Shown: positions 1 to 10,003, counted from the first letter of the stretch. The stretch is 64,000 nucleotides of DNA from Xenorhabdus cabanillasii (GCF_003386665.1 NZ_QTUB01000001.1:806001-870000); one strand, 5' to 3'. Numbers and translations are program-made. The notes: generated by a model from the sequence alone, not told the origin.

Positions 1-366
1 GGCTGTACCGAAATGTTCGTATCGGGAACCGGTTTTATGAAAGATTATTTCCGTTTGAGTGGCGTGCACAAAAAAGGCCATGAAATTATGGAGGCTGTAG
101 CTCAGGGAGATAAAATTGCGGAACTGGCCATCCAGCGTTACGAAAGGCGTCTGGCACGGGCATTAGCACAGGTCGTTAACTTACTTGATCCTGATGTTAT
201 TGTGCTGGGTGGCGGTATGAGTAATGTTGATCGCCTTTATCAGACCTTGCCGGGCTTAGTGAGTAAGTGGGTCTTTGGTGGCGAGTGTACAACGCCGATT
301 AGAAAAGCACTGCATGGTGATTCCAGTGGAGTGCGTGGTGCGGCGTGGTTGTGGCCTAATAAATAA
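1..366 (+). CDS. mak: Fructokinase Mak (ROK family), C-terminal part
   Basis: 3' end of a sugar kinase, open at the window edge; about 121 residues are visible. The stretch [12 protein letters not shown], with the ROK-family cysteine region, and the later [14 protein letters not shown] match the C-terminal half of enterobacterial Mak, a cytoplasmic ATP-dependent fructokinase/manno(fructo)kinase. The frame ends at TAA 364-366 and is followed by a strong hairpin. In E. coli mak lies near sbcC; here the genes between are replaced by a long accessory stretch. The N-terminal sugar- and ATP-binding region is outside the window, so only the family call is firm. Confidence 0.85.
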   Translation, partial: GCTEMFVSGTGFMKDYFRLSGVHKKGHEIMEAVAQGDKIAELAIQRYERRLARALAQVVNLLDPDVIVLGGGMSNVDRLYQTLPGLVSKWVFGGECTTPIRKALHGDSSGVRGAAWLWPNK

Positions 367-383
367 CGATCCTCTCCATTTTT

Positions 384-414
384 GCCCTTCATTTTTCGAA
401 TAAAAATGAAGGGC
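384..414 (+). terminator. Hairpin downstream of mak
   Basis: A 13-bp perfect inverted repeat (GCCCTTCATTTTT / AAAAATGAAGGGC) with a 5-nt loop starts 18 bp after the mak stop. There is no clear T-run after it, so it may be a transcript-end stabiliser as much as an intrinsic terminator. Confidence 0.5.
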
Positions 415-482
415 ATATCTATCTGACAGATGAACAAATATAATATATAAGCTTCTCATTTCTTAATCTTTAGCCATCTATA

Positions 483-546
483 CCCGGCGTCTTTCAAGAT
501 GCAGTTTTGTTGGATACGCTTCGCTGCATCTTGAAATCCATAGGAT
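483..546. repeat. Dispersed intergenic palindromic repeat, copy A
   Basis: An imperfect element starting CCCGGCGTCTTTCAAG and ending TTGAAATCCATAGGAT, with a perfect 13-bp stem (TTTCAAGATGCAG 492-504 with 524-536). A second copy of the same consensus lies at 10038-10091. Two related copies in intergenic positions indicate a dispersed repeat family of this genome, comparable in style to enterobacterial intergenic repeats. Confidence 0.7.
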
Positions 547-655
547 TTTCTTTGAGAAGATAAAAATTTTATCTTAGCCTGATTTAAGTTAATTTTCTGA
601 TTACAGAGATAAGACACAAACCATTCTGGAAACTCTATCTATAGAAGGGGATAAC

Positions 656-2611
656 ATGTTGAAGCATGGCTTGAAAATTTCGACGTTGGCGATGTTGGTG
701 GCATTTAATATCAGTGCGGCAACCGTTGATTTACGGATTATGGAAACATCAGATGTTCACAGCAACCTGATTGATTTCGATTACTTTAAGGATAAACCGA
801 CTGAGCAGTTTGGTCTGGTTCGTACTGCGAGTTTAATTAAAGCAGCCAAAGCTGAAGCGACTAACGTAATTCTGGTTGATAATGGTGACCTGATCCAGGG
901 AAGCCCGATGGCAGATTACATAGTGGCAAAAGGACTCAAACAAGGTGAAGTCCATCCGGCCCACCAACTGATGAACACAATGGGTTATACCGTGGGTAAC
1001 TTCGGTAATCATGAATTTAACTTTGGTCTGAGTTATCTGAAACAGGTGATAGCAGGAGCTAAGTTCCCTTACATTAACGCCAACATTATGGATGCCAAAA
1101 CCGGCAAAAACTACTTCACACCTTATATTATCGTTGATACTCCCGTTAAAGATCGTGCAGGTAAAGAGCACACAATTAAGATCGGTTATATCGGTTTTGT
1201 TCCACCGCAGATCAGTATTTGGGATAAGGTCAATCTGGATGGCAAAGTCGTTGTCAACGATATCACTGAGACAGCAAAAAAATTTGTACCTGAAATGAAG
1301 AAAGCGGGGGCTGATCTGATTATCGCTATTCCGCATTCCGGTTTCTCTCAAGAGCCTTATAAAGCGATGGCAGAAAACTCTGTTTATTATTTGAGTGAAG
1401 TTCCCGGTATTAATGCCATCATGTTTGGCCATGCGCACGGGGTTTTCCCAAGTAAGGAGTATAACGGTATTAAAGGTGTTGATGTTACTAATGGCACCGT
1501 CAATGGCATTCCTGCTGTGATGCCGGGCCAATGGGGAGACCATTTGGGGGTTGTTGATATGATTATCAACAATGGCAGCGGTGAATGGAAAGTGGAATCT
1601 GCTAAAGCTGAAGCGCGTCCTATCTATGATAAAACGCATAAGAAAGCATTGGCTGAACGTGATAACAAACTGGCAGCGATTATTGCAGAAGCCGATCAGG
1701 GAACCCGTGATTTCGTCGGCAAGTTCATTGGTAAAGCCTCTGCCAATATGTACAGTTATCTTGCTCTGATCCAGAGTGATCCAACGGTTCAGATCGTTAA
1801 TGATGCCCAGGTTGATTACACCAGGCGTTTTATTCAGGGTGATCCTGATTTGGCAGATCTGCCAGTTCTGGGGGCTGCTGCACCGTTCAAAGTGGGTGGA
1901 CGTAAAAATGCACCGGCTGATTTTGTGGAAGTAGAGAAAGGTGATCTGACATTCCGTAATGCGGCTGATTTGTATCTCTACCCGAACACGTTGGTTGTGG
2001 TGAAAGCGAGTGGAGCTGATGTTGTGGAGTGGCTGGAATGTTCAGCCGGCATGTATAACCAGATAGATCCTGACTCTGCCAGACCACAAGAGTTATTGAA
2101 CTGGAAGGGGTTCCGAACTTATAACTTCGATACCATCAGTGGTGTCAATTATAAGATGGATCTGACTCAGCCAGCGAAATACGACACAGATTGCCAATTG
2201 ATCAACAAAAGTGCGAACCGTATTAAGGACGTGACTTATCAGGGTAAACCTATCGATCCAAAAGCGACATTCCTGATCGCTACCAATAACTATCGTGGTT
2301 ACGGTGGTAAATTTGCAGGAACAGGAGAAGGCCATATTGCATTCGCTTCACCGGATGAAAACCGCTCCATTCTGGTTGCCTACATTTCCAGAATGACCAA
2401 AGAGCAAGGTGTGGTATCAACACAGGCGGAAAATAACTGGTCATTTCTGCCAATCAAGACAGACAAGAAACTGGATGTCCGCTTTGAAACCTCTCCATCA
2501 GAAAAGGCCGCGGAGTTTATCAAAGAACACGCTCAATATCCGGTGAAATACCTGAAAAATGATGAGGTTGGGTTTGCAGTTTATCAAATTGATCTGACTG
2601 ATAAAAAATAA
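656..2611 (+). CDS. cpdB: 2',3'-cyclic-nucleotide 2'-phosphodiesterase / 3'-nucleotidase, periplasmic
   Basis: A 651-residue exported enzyme that hydrolyses 2',3'-cyclic nucleotides and 3'-nucleotides so that nucleosides can be salvaged. The first ~22 residues form a Sec signal peptide ending in NISAATVD. Metallophosphoesterase motifs are in order: [36 protein letters not shown] and [10 protein letters not shown], followed by the 5'-nucleotidase C-terminal domain ([12 protein letters not shown] region). Length fits E. coli CpdB (about 650). The ATG is preceded by AAGGGG. It stands alone between mak and the OppA array. The family call is firm; the symbol follows from length and motifs. Confidence 0.92.
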   Translation: MLKHGLKISTLAMLVAFNISAATVDLRIMETSDVHSNLIDFDYFKDKPTEQFGLVRTASLIKAAKAEATNVILVDNGDLIQGSPMADYIVAKGLKQGEVHPAHQLMNTMGYTVGNFGNHEFNFGLSYLKQVIAGAKFPYINANIMDAKTGKNYFTPYIIVDTPVKDRAGKEHTIKIGYIGFVPPQISIWDKVNLDGKVVVNDITETAKKFVPEMKKAGADLIIAIPHSGFSQEPYKAMAENSVYYLSEVPGINAIMFGHAHGVFPSKEYNGIKGVDVTNGTVNGIPAVMPGQWGDHLGVVDMIINNGSGEWKVESAKAEARPIYDKTHKKALAERDNKLAAIIAEADQGTRDFVGKFIGKASANMYSYLALIQSDPTVQIVNDAQVDYTRRFIQGDPDLADLPVLGAAAPFKVGGRKNAPADFVEVEKGDLTFRNAADLYLYPNTLVVVKASGADVVEWLECSAGMYNQIDPDSARPQELLNWKGFRTYNFDTISGVNYKMDLTQPAKYDTDCQLINKSANRIKDVTYQGKPIDPKATFLIATNNYRGYGGKFAGTGEGHIAFASPDENRSILVAYISRMTKEQGVVSTQAENNWSFLPIKTDKKLDVRFETSPSEKAAEFIKEHAQYPVKYLKNDEVGFAVYQIDLTDKK

Positions 2612-2649
2612 ACCTTAACTATATTGATGCCTGCTTGACGGAGCATGAT

Positions 2650-2796
2650 ATGAGAAAGATTGCCTCCGTCAGTATGGGCAAACAACTTGACGGTTTTGTG
2701 CAACGAATGATTGAGAGTGGTCGTTACGGTTCAGCCAGCGAAGTTATACGTTCGGCACTGCGTTTGCTGGAGCAACAGGAAACACCAACAATATAA
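2650..2796 (+). pseudogene. ParD-type antitoxin, C-terminally truncated
   Basis: A 48-codon ORF reads MRKIASVSMGKQLDGFVQ... ESGRYGSASEVIRSALRLLE, the ribbon-helix-helix region of ParD/CopG-type antitoxins. Full ParD proteins run to about 80 residues; here similarity stops at EQQET, exactly where the sequence becomes the 3' end of an oppA-like gene in another frame. The toxin-binding C terminus and any parE gene are missing. An 8-bp inverted repeat (2636-2643 with 2664-2671) brackets the start codon and could be an operator remnant. The DNA-binding half might still be made. Confidence 0.65.
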
Positions 2797-3020
2797 CAAA
2801 GTATAGTAATCCAGAATTTGATAAATTGGTATTAAAAGCGGATGAGACTGGTGATAAGGATCTTTATCAACAAGCAATTGATATTCTTACCCACGATTCA
2901 CCAGCCATCCCAGTTTATGATTATGTCCGTATTAAATTAATTAAACCTTATGTTGGTAGTGTCTATATCAGCCCATTAGAGCGTATTTTGACAAAAGATC
3001 TTTATATTATTAGACACTGA
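2784..3020 (+). pseudogene. OppA-like solute-binding protein, 3' remnant
   Basis: About 78 codons, read from position 2784 (NNITKYSNPEFDKLVLKA ...) to TGA 3018-3020, match the last part of the three downstream OppA-like proteins, including AIDILTHDSPAIPVYDY and the ending TKDLYIIRH. The first ~460 codons are gone and the remnant joins directly to the truncated parD. The simplest reading is one deletion from inside parD into an oppA copy that removed parE and the 5' part of oppA. It has no signal peptide, so it is presumed non-functional. Confidence 0.8.
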
Positions 3021-3145
3021 TTTTTTAATAATAATAGCTTTTTTTGACAGGCTATTATTAAATAAAAGATTTAATTAAAAACAGTAATTATGAAGAAAAT
3101 AAAAATGTGAAAAATTAAATAACTATCATGATGGAGTAACTAAAC

Positions 3146-4781
3146 ATGCAGAAAGTAATATACGGGATAATAAAAAATAAAACATCTAAAGTATTAATCT
3201 GCTCGATAGGGATTATATTTGGCAGTGTCAGTTTGGCTCAGGCCGCTATTGTTCCTCCCGGTACAGAGTTGGCAGATAAACAGGAAATTGTGCGCAATAA
3301 TGGTTCATTTCCGGCTTCTCTGGATGTGCATAAAGTAGAAAGTAATACTGAATTAGATATTATCCATGATTTTTTTGATGGTTTGGTTTACACCGATAGA
3401 AAAGGTAATATCGAACCGAGATTAGCAGAGCGTTGGGAAACGGCTGATAACCAGACATGGATTTTTCATTTAAGAAAAGGGATTAAATGGTCTGATGGTT
3501 CCCCCATTACTGCCCATGACGTGGTATTCAGTTGGCGGCGTTTGCTTGACCCCACTATGGGTTCCCCTTATAGCAGCTATCTTGCAACTGCTCATGTGAT
3601 CAATGCAAACGATGTATTACTTGGCAAGAAAAAAGCAGAAGAGCTTGGCGTAAAAGCGCTGGATGATTTTACATTGGAAGTGAAATTGGATAAGCCTGTT
3701 GCTTATTTATTACAGATGCTAACCCATCCGATTCTGGTTCCTGTCAGCGAAAAAACAGTCAAAAAATATGGTGATAAATGGATACAACCAGAAACTTTTG
3801 TTGGCAGTGGGGCTTTTAAACTTTCAGAGTGGCGAGTAAATGAAAAAGTCGTTGGTGTCAGAAATCCTCAATATTGGGATGATAAAAATACAGTCATTAA
3901 TAAAGTGACTTATCTTGCAATCGTATCAGAAAAAGCAGATCTGAACCGTTATCTTGCTGGGGAAATAGATATCACTAAAACGATTGAATTAGACTCCTTT
4001 GCATCATTGAAAAAAGAATTTAGTGATCAAATGCATATTATTCCTATGCTATCCACTTATTATTATGTTTTTAATACTAAGAAACCACCATTTAATGATA
4101 TCAGAGTCAGGCAGGCATTAAGTTTAGCTATTGATAGAGATATTATTGCAGATAAAGTTTTAGGGCAGGGGCAATTGCCTGCGTATGATATTATTCCTCC
4201 TAATATTGGTGGATTAAGTTTAACTCCACCTGAATACGCTTCCTGGACACAAGAGCAACGGATTAAAAAAGCCAGAGAGTTATTAAATGAGGCTGGTTTT
4301 AATAAAAATAATCCACTGAAATTTAACCTGCTTTATAATACAAGAGAAACCCATAAAAAGATAGCTATTGCAGTGACTTCAATGTGGAAAAAAAAATCTT
4401 GGTGTTCATGCTGCTTTGCAAAATCAAGAATGGAAAGTTATGCTGGACAATATGCATCAAAACAAATTTGATGTAGTCAGATATGCATGGGTAGCAGATT
4501 ATAATAGTCCGATGTCTTTCCTGGATACGTTCCTGACAGGAAGTAGTCAAAATATCCCTCTCTATGAAAATAGTGATTTCGACCAGCTGGTAATTAAAGC
4601 TGGTGAAACTAATGATGTTATGTATTATCAAAAATCGATAGATATTTTAACCAATGATACCCCTGCTATCCCAGTCTACTATTATGTCAGTAATAAGTTG
4701 GTAAAACCTTATGTCGGTGGATTTTATGTTACCCCAATGGATTATATTTCAACGAAAGATCTTTATATAATAAAACATTAG
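3146..4781 (+). pseudogene. OppA-like oligopeptide-binding protein, frameshifted at an A9 run
   Basis: Periplasmic substrate-binding protein of peptide ABC transporters (SBP family 5). The signal peptide ends LAQAAIVPPG, and the family block WSDGSPITAHDVVFSW is present. The frame from 3146 is intact for 417 codons, then hits nine consecutive A residues (4388-4396) and goes to a stop at 4471. The remaining 120 codons continue from 4416 in another frame (LQNQEWKVMLDN ... YIIKH). Intact paralogues have WKKS/WKKN with five A residues here; eight A would restore this frame. The joined product would be about 545 residues. It could be a true null, a sequencing artefact, or expressed through slippage. 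Confidence 0.85.
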
Positions 4782-4861
4782 AAAAAATTCAGTGCCTGTA
4801 AAAACAGGCCCTAATTATATGAATAATCATGTTTAAGGATGATTATTATAGGATTAAAGTA

Positions 4862-6472
4862 ATGAAAAAGAAAAAATTTAAAATACTCTCTTTTGTTATT
4901 ATAGTAATAGTCGCAAATATCTCATTATCTTATGCTGCTGTTATTCCTGAGGGGACAAAATTGGCGGTTAAACAGGAAATTGTACGTAATAATTTATCAG
5001 AACCTGCTTCATTGGATACGCATAAAGTTTCCAGTAATGTGGAATTTGATATTATTCATGATTTTTTTGATGGTTTGGTTTACACCGACAGACAAGGTAA
5101 TATCGAACCGAGATTAGCTGAAAGCTGGGAAACTGTTGATAATAAAACATGGGTTTTCCATTTAAGAAAAGGAATTAAATGGTCTGATGGTACACCGATT
5201 ACCGCCTATGATTTTGTATTCAGTTGGCGGCGTTTAGTAGATCCTGACACGATTGCTCCGTATGGTAGTTATCTTGAAAATATAGGGATCATCAATGCAA
5301 ATGCTGTGCTTACAGGCAAGAAGAAAGGTGAAGAGCTTGGAGTAAAAGCATTAGATGATATGACATTAGAAATACGTCTGGATAAACCAATGGGAGATCT
5401 TTTACAGGCACTGGCTCACCCTGTTATGGTTCCCCTTAATGAAAAAGTGATTAATAAATATGGTGATAAATGGACAAGGCCGGGAAATTTTGTAGGCAAT
5501 GGGCCATTTAAATTGTCTGAATGGATGGTGAATGAAAAATTGGTCGGTGTCAGAAATCCTCATTACTGGGATGATAAGAATACCGTGATTGATAAAGTGA
5601 GTTATCTGGTTATCGGGTCTGAGAAAGCGGCTTTAGGGCGTTATTTGGCAGGAGAGGTTGACTTTACCAATACAATTCCATTGGAATCTTTTGAATCATT
5701 AAAGGAGACAATGGGGGATCAAGTCCATATCTCACCTCAGACAGGTGTTTATTTTTACGAACTTAACAATAAAAAAACGCCTTTTGATAATATTAAAGTC
5801 AGACAGGCATTAAATTTAGCTGTAGACAGAGATGTTATTGCATATAAGGTATTAAGGCAGGGACAAAAACCGGCTTATACGATTGTTCCACCAAATGCGG
5901 GTGGTTTCGAATTTACTGGTCCTGATTATGCTTCATGGACTCAGGAACAGCGTATTAAAAAAGCTAAAGAGTTATTGAATGAAGCAGGTTTTAATAAGAA
6001 TAACCCCCTGAAATTTAATCTGCTTTACAATACCCATGAATCGCACAAAAAAATTGCTATTGCTGTCAGTTCAATGTGGAAAAAGAGTCTTGGTGTTGAG
6101 GCTGTTTTGCAGAATCAGGAGTGGAAAGTCATGCTGGACAATATGCATCAGGGTAAATTCGAAGTTATCAGAAGAGCATGGATTGCTGATTATAATAGCC
6201 CGATGAATTTTTTGAATATGTTTATGTCAGGGCAGGTTAAAAATACATCCTTATATGAAAATGGTGAATATGATGTATTGATTAAAAAAGCCAGTGAGAC
6301 TAACGATAAGTCATATCAGCAAAAAGGATTAGATCTTATTACCAAAGATTCTCCCGTTATTCCCGTTTATTATTATGTCAGTGCGAAAATGGTAAAGCCT
6401 TATGTGGGCGGTTTTTATGTTAACCCGTTGGGATATGTATCTACTAAAGACCTTTATGTTATTGAGCATTAA
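4862..6472 (+). CDS. OppA-like periplasmic oligopeptide-binding protein
   Basis: A 536-residue SBP family 5 protein that should capture peptides in the periplasm for an ABC importer. The start at 4862 is chosen because AGGA lies about 8 nt upstream and it gives a compact signal peptide (MKKKKFKILSFVI ... LSYAAVIP); an in-frame ATG at 4829 lacks a ribosome-binding site. Family landmarks: EIVRNN, DFFDGLVYTD, WSDGTPITAYDFVFSWRR, RNPHYWDDKNTVI, VRQALNLAVDRDVI, and the C-terminal STKDLYVIEH. It is closely related to the copies on both sides. No oppBCDF permease or ATPase genes are nearby, so it would have to share a transporter encoded elsewhere. Confidence 0.9.
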   Translation: MKKKKFKILSFVIIVIVANISLSYAAVIPEGTKLAVKQEIVRNNLSEPASLDTHKVSSNVEFDIIHDFFDGLVYTDRQGNIEPRLAESWETVDNKTWVFHLRKGIKWSDGTPITAYDFVFSWRRLVDPDTIAPYGSYLENIGIINANAVLTGKKKGEELGVKALDDMTLEIRLDKPMGDLLQALAHPVMVPLNEKVINKYGDKWTRPGNFVGNGPFKLSEWMVNEKLVGVRNPHYWDDKNTVIDKVSYLVIGSEKAALGRYLAGEVDFTNTIPLESFESLKETMGDQVHISPQTGVYFYELNNKKTPFDNIKVRQALNLAVDRDVIAYKVLRQGQKPAYTIVPPNAGGFEFTGPDYASWTQEQRIKKAKELLNEAGFNKNNPLKFNLLYNTHESHKKIAIAVSSMWKKSLGVEAVLQNQEWKVMLDNMHQGKFEVIRRAWIADYNSPMNFLNMFMSGQVKNTSLYENGEYDVLIKKASETNDKSYQQKGLDLITKDSPVIPVYYYVSAKMVKPYVGGFYVNPLGYVSTKDLYVIEH

Positions 6473-6502
6473 AGAATAAAAAATTAGCCTTGATAGGATT
6501 CG

Positions 6503-6532
6503 AGCTGCATCTGATGAAGTTGCAGCTTTTTT
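6503..6532 (+). terminator. Intrinsic terminator after the second OppA-like gene
   Basis: A perfect 7-bp stem AGCTGCA / TGCAGCT with an 11-nt loop is followed by a run of T residues, 30 bp after the stop codon. It separates the transcript from the last paralogue. Confidence 0.75.
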
Positions 6533-6750
6533 GTTGTTCTGTGGCATATAAATGTCAAATAATTATCTGATTGATTTAATTTTAAAATAGATTGGTTTTG
6601 GTTTGTATACCTTAAGTTAATTAGTTTTTTTAAATTGTTATTTCGCAAAATTATTTATTAAATACTAAAAGTAGATGTAGGCTTATTAAGCATAGATAAA
6701 TATTTCTAATTAATACTAAAAATTATATCACAGCAATAGAGGAAAATGAC

Positions 6751-8373
6751 ATGTTAAATAAAATTATCAATAGAAGAATTAGATTATTAATTTATTCTAT
6801 GAGTACGGCTCTGAGTGGTATTACACTATCTTATGCCGCAGTTATTCCGCCTGGCACACAATTGAGTGAAAAACAGGAAATTGTTCGTAATAATGGCGCA
6901 GAGCCAGTATCACTTGATATAGATAAAGTTGAAGATAACGTTTCAATTAATATTATCCATGATTTTTTTGAAGGATTAGTTGGTACTGATAAAGATGGTA
7001 ATATTGAACCCAAATTGGCTGAAAGTTGGGAAACAAAAGATAATCAAAAGTGGATCTTCCACTTAAGAAAAGGGATTAAATGGTCTGATGGGACACCGAT
7101 CACTGCACATGATGTTGTCTTTAGCTGGCGGCGTTTAATTGATCCTGCAACGGTTTCTCCTTATGGCAGTTATTTTGCTGATGCCTCTGTTGTAAATGCT
7201 AAAGAGATATTAAAAGGGCAGAAAAAAGTTGAAGAGCTAGGTGTAAAAGCATTGGATGATGCTACTGTCGAGGTGAAGTTAGAGAAGCCTGTTGGCTATT
7301 TTTTGCAAGTATTAGCCTTTCCCATTTTGTCTCCTGTTAATGAGAAGGTGGTGACAAAGTATGGTGATAAGTGGGTACAGCCAGAGCATTTTGTCTCCAG
7401 TGGGCCATTCAAATTATCTGAATGGGTTGTGAATGAAAAAATTGTCGGTGTCAGAAATTCTGATTATTGGGATAATAAGGATACGGTAATTAATAAAGTA
7501 ACGTATCTGCCAATTTCATCAAATAAAGCGGAGTTAAACCGCTATTTAGCGGGGGAAATAGATATAACATTTACAATTCCGCTAGAAGACTTTGCATCAT
7601 TAAAGAAAAAAATAGGTGATCAGATCTATATCTCACCGATTCTTAGTACGTACTATTATCAGTTTAATAATAAAAAGCCTCCATTCAATGATGTCAGAGT
7701 CAGACAAGCACTGAATTTAGCTTTAAATAGGGATATTATTGCTAATAGAATTGTAGCTCAAGGTCAACTGCCCGCTTACACCGTACTTCCACCGGGAATA
7801 GGAGGGTTTAAATTTAAACAGCCTGAGTATGCAAAGTGGACACAATCTCAGCGTAATAAAAAAGCGCGACAATTATTAAATGAAGCAGGCTTTAATAAGA
7901 ATAATCCCCTGAAATTTAATCTGATCTATAATACCTCAGAAATACATAAGAAAATTGCTATTGCTGCGGCATCTATGTGGAAAAAGAATCTTGGGGTTAT
8001 CACCAAATTGCAGGCTCAGGAGTGGAAGGTGATGCTGGATAATGAACATGAGGGTAGGTTTGATGTTGTCAGGGGAGGATGGATTGGAGATTATAATAAT
8101 CCGATGTCTTTCTTAGATATTTTCTGCACCAATCAAAGTAATAATGTTTCATTTTATTCTAATAAAGAATTTGATCATTGGGTGGAAAAAGCAGGTGAAA
8201 CCAATAGTCAGGGATACTTCCAACAAGCTATCGATATTTTTGTAAAAGATGCTCCCATTGCTCCAGTCTATTACGGTGTGACAGCAGTATTAGTAAAACC
8301 TTATATCGGAGGGTATTATTCCAATATAAACGGGTTTACACCAACAAAAGATCTTTTTGTTATTAAACATTAA
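6751..8373 (+). CDS. OppA-like periplasmic oligopeptide-binding protein
   Basis: A 540-residue paralogue of the preceding gene, with a signal peptide (MLNKIINRRIRLLIYS ... LSYAAVIPPG) and the same landmarks: DFFEGLVGTD, WSDGTPITAHDVVFSWRR, VRQALNLALNRDII, and the ending TPTKDLFVIKH. GAGG lies upstream of the ATG. It has its own ~280-bp AT-rich upstream region and follows a terminator, so it is probably transcribed separately. It differs most from its neighbours around residues 30-70 and in the C-terminal third, which suggests the paralogues have diverged in ligand preference. This is inferred from divergence only; no ligand can be named. Confidence 0.9.
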   Translation: MLNKIINRRIRLLIYSMSTALSGITLSYAAVIPPGTQLSEKQEIVRNNGAEPVSLDIDKVEDNVSINIIHDFFEGLVGTDKDGNIEPKLAESWETKDNQKWIFHLRKGIKWSDGTPITAHDVVFSWRRLIDPATVSPYGSYFADASVVNAKEILKGQKKVEELGVKALDDATVEVKLEKPVGYFLQVLAFPILSPVNEKVVTKYGDKWVQPEHFVSSGPFKLSEWVVNEKIVGVRNSDYWDNKDTVINKVTYLPISSNKAELNRYLAGEIDITFTIPLEDFASLKKKIGDQIYISPILSTYYYQFNNKKPPFNDVRVRQALNLALNRDIIANRIVAQGQLPAYTVLPPGIGGFKFKQPEYAKWTQSQRNKKARQLLNEAGFNKNNPLKFNLIYNTSEIHKKIAIAAASMWKKNLGVITKLQAQEWKVMLDNEHEGRFDVVRGGWIGDYNNPMSFLDIFCTNQSNNVSFYSNKEFDHWVEKAGETNSQGYFQQAIDIFVKDAPIAPVYYGVTAVLVKPYIGGYYSNINGFTPTKDLFVIKH

Positions 8374-8463
8374 TAAGATTTATCTATAATGATTCCCTGG
8401 TTGTATCACAGTAGCCGTTAATTAAAGGAATCACATCAGAAAAATAAAAAGGAAGATCGCATT

Positions 8464-8733
8464 ATACAGCAAGCCACAATTATTACGGGCGGTTCCCGTG
8501 GCATCGGTAAAGCGACAGCGTTTTGTCTGGCAAAGAGAGGGCACCATATTTGTATTGGTTATCGTACTCGTGAAGACAGAAATGCATGCAGATGGCGGTG
8601 AGCCGGATAGGGTGATTCCCTACCGATGAGAGGAGGGCAGCCAGAAGAAATTGCAGAAGCTATTGCGTGGCTATTGTCTGATGAAGCATCGTATGTAACA
8701 GGTAATTTCATGGACCTGGCGGGAGGAAAGTAG
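8464..8733 (+). pseudogene. Short-chain dehydrogenase/reductase relic
   Basis: The N-terminal Rossmann start QATIITGGSRGIGKAT is readable for about 45 codons. The middle of the gene is missing, and the C-terminal block GGQPEEIAEAIAWLLSD ... ASYVTGNFMDLAGGK ends at TAG 8731-8733. The NAD(P)-binding glycine motif and the family C terminus identify an SDR. The catalytic Tyr-x-x-x-Lys region is absent, so this is an internally deleted, non-functional gene. Confidence 0.75.
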
Positions 8734-8837
8734 ATTTTTTCGGCTGCTTAAAATTAAATAGTCAACCGGAAAAGAATGGATAATCTTTCCGGTTGATATC
8801 TCCAAGAGATTTTTGACAAAAGATAGCGAGTTGTTGC

Positions 8838-9185
8838 TCAGGCTAACAGTTCTGCTAACCTGGGCTTAAGAATAATTTTTCCAGATGTTATTTCAATATT
8901 AATTGGCTGCTCTATCAATTGACTGTCAGTTAGCCAATCACCTGCAATATAGAACTCACCGTTTTCACGAATATTGTCTATTCCCTGTTCTGGCTTGTTT
9001 TCAATTTCATTGATCAGGCTGGTAAGATCAGTCTGAGGAGCAAGTAGAGAGATGATTATCCCATCTGAATATTGATAGATATGGAATAATGAATCAGCAA
9101 TGAATCCAGCCTCGTTGAGGGCGCTGCCATGCAGAATTAATTCAGGGATATCATTATTATGGCGAAATAAAACATGAAGACTCAT
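8838..9185 (-). CDS. Small protein with two SymE-like repeats (possible SpoVT/AbrB fold)
   Basis: 115 residues with no signal peptide or membrane segment. Two halves look like one another and like the core of SymE-type toxins: LHGSALNEAGF ... YSDGIIISLL near residues 18-49, and IAGDWLTDSQLIEQP ... SGKIILKPRL near residues 81-110. Each has hydrophobic-x-G-x-x-L followed by a Gly-Ile-Ile/Leu strand. SymE of E. coli is an SOS-induced type I toxin with an AbrB-like fold. This assignment rests on pattern resemblance only. It is transcribed toward the SDR relic and lies downstream of a bidirectional terminator that separates it from terD. Confidence 0.4.
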   Translation of the reverse strand: MSLHVLFRHNNDIPELILHGSALNEAGFIADSLFHIYQYSDGIIISLLAPQTDLTSLINEIENKPEQGIDNIRENGEFYIAGDWLTDSQLIEQPINIEITSGKIILKPRLAELLA

Positions 9186-9289
9186 TTGACGTTCCTTGTG
9201 TTATTTGGATATGTGGAGATACTTTAGCAGTACTTTATGTTCTGAGAAAATCATGTTGTGAGAAAACGTTAACCCCATTCGATAAGTTA

Positions 9290-9322
9290 AAACCCTGCCA
9301 ACATTATCAGGCAGGGTTTTTA
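9290..9322 (-). terminator. Bidirectional terminator after the terZABCD operon
   Basis: A 10-bp stem AAACCCTGCC / GGCAGGGTTT with a 10-nt loop is flanked by T-rich sequence on both strands. It lies about 100 bp beyond the terD stop, so the ter operon appears to end with terD (no terE or terF). Confidence 0.75.
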
Positions 9323-9424
9323 ATTACGGGGTGATTTAATCACGATATAGTAATTAATTCACGATATTAATGGTCTTATATTGAAGATCGTTGCCTGAAA
9401 GACCTTAGATTGACCGGGCTAGGA

Positions 9425-10003
9425 TCAGGCGGCGTTAATGCCATACTGAGCACAAACAGAAGCCAGACCACCAGCATAACCCTGACCAACCGCACGGAAT
9501 TTCCATTCGCCATTGTGGCGATACAGTTCACCGAACAACATAGCTGTTTCAGTAGAAGCATCTTCAGTCAGATCATAGCGAGCAACTTCAGCTTGCGTAT
9601 CATCATTAACCAGACGAATGAAAGCCCCTGAAACTTGGCCGAAGCTCTGACGGCGTGTTTGTGCATCATGGATAGTAACAACAAAGACGATCTTGTCTAC
9701 GTCAGCAGGGATCTGATCCAGTTTGATTCTCAGTGATTCATCATCACCATCCCCTTCACCGGTACGGTTGTCGCCAGTGTGCATAACAGAGCCATCAGAA
9801 GATTTCAGATTGTTGTAGAAAATGAAATCGGTATCACTGCGTACTTTGCCGTTTGCTGCCAGCAGGAATGCAGAAGCATCAAGGTCAAAATCCTGTCCGT
9901 CAGTTGCGCGGGCATCCCAACCGAGACCGATCAGAACATTTTTCATCGTTGGAGCTTCTTTGCTCAGAGAAACGTTACCGCCTTTAGAAAGAGATACACC
10001 CAT
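9425..10003 (-). CDS. terD: Tellurium resistance protein TerD
   Basis: 192 residues and nearly collinear with TerD of plasmid and O157 ter operons: [37 protein letters not shown], the acidic calcium-binding stretch [13 protein letters not shown], and the C terminus [15 protein letters not shown]. TerD-family proteins are cytoplasmic Ca-binding beta-sandwich proteins associated with membrane-linked stress complexes and tellurite, phage and colicin tolerance. It matches TerD better than TerE ([10 protein letters not shown] and IRLVNDDTQ are TerD-type). It is the last gene of the minus-strand operon; a dispersed repeat sits between it and terC. Confidence 0.93.
   Translation of the reverse strand: MGVSLSKGGNVSLSKEAPTMKNVLIGLGWDARATDGQDFDLDASAFLLAANGKVRSDTDFIFYNNLKSSDGSVMHTGDNRTGEGDGDDESLRIKLDQIPADVDKIVFVVTIHDAQTRRQSFGQVSGAFIRLVNDDTQAEVARYDLTEDASTETAMLFGELYRHNGEWKFRAVGQGYAGGLASVCAQYGINAA

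Noticed and set aside
833..1639. 268-codon open frame on the minus strand opposite cpdB
   Set aside because: It mirrors the cpdB coding frame, has no family-like motifs and no ribosome-binding site; a shadow of the real gene.
3029..3060. Intrinsic terminator after the first OppA remnant
   Set aside because: A 10-bp AT-only-rich stem exists (TAATAATAGC / GCTATTATTA), but the T-run is in the loop and none follows the stem.
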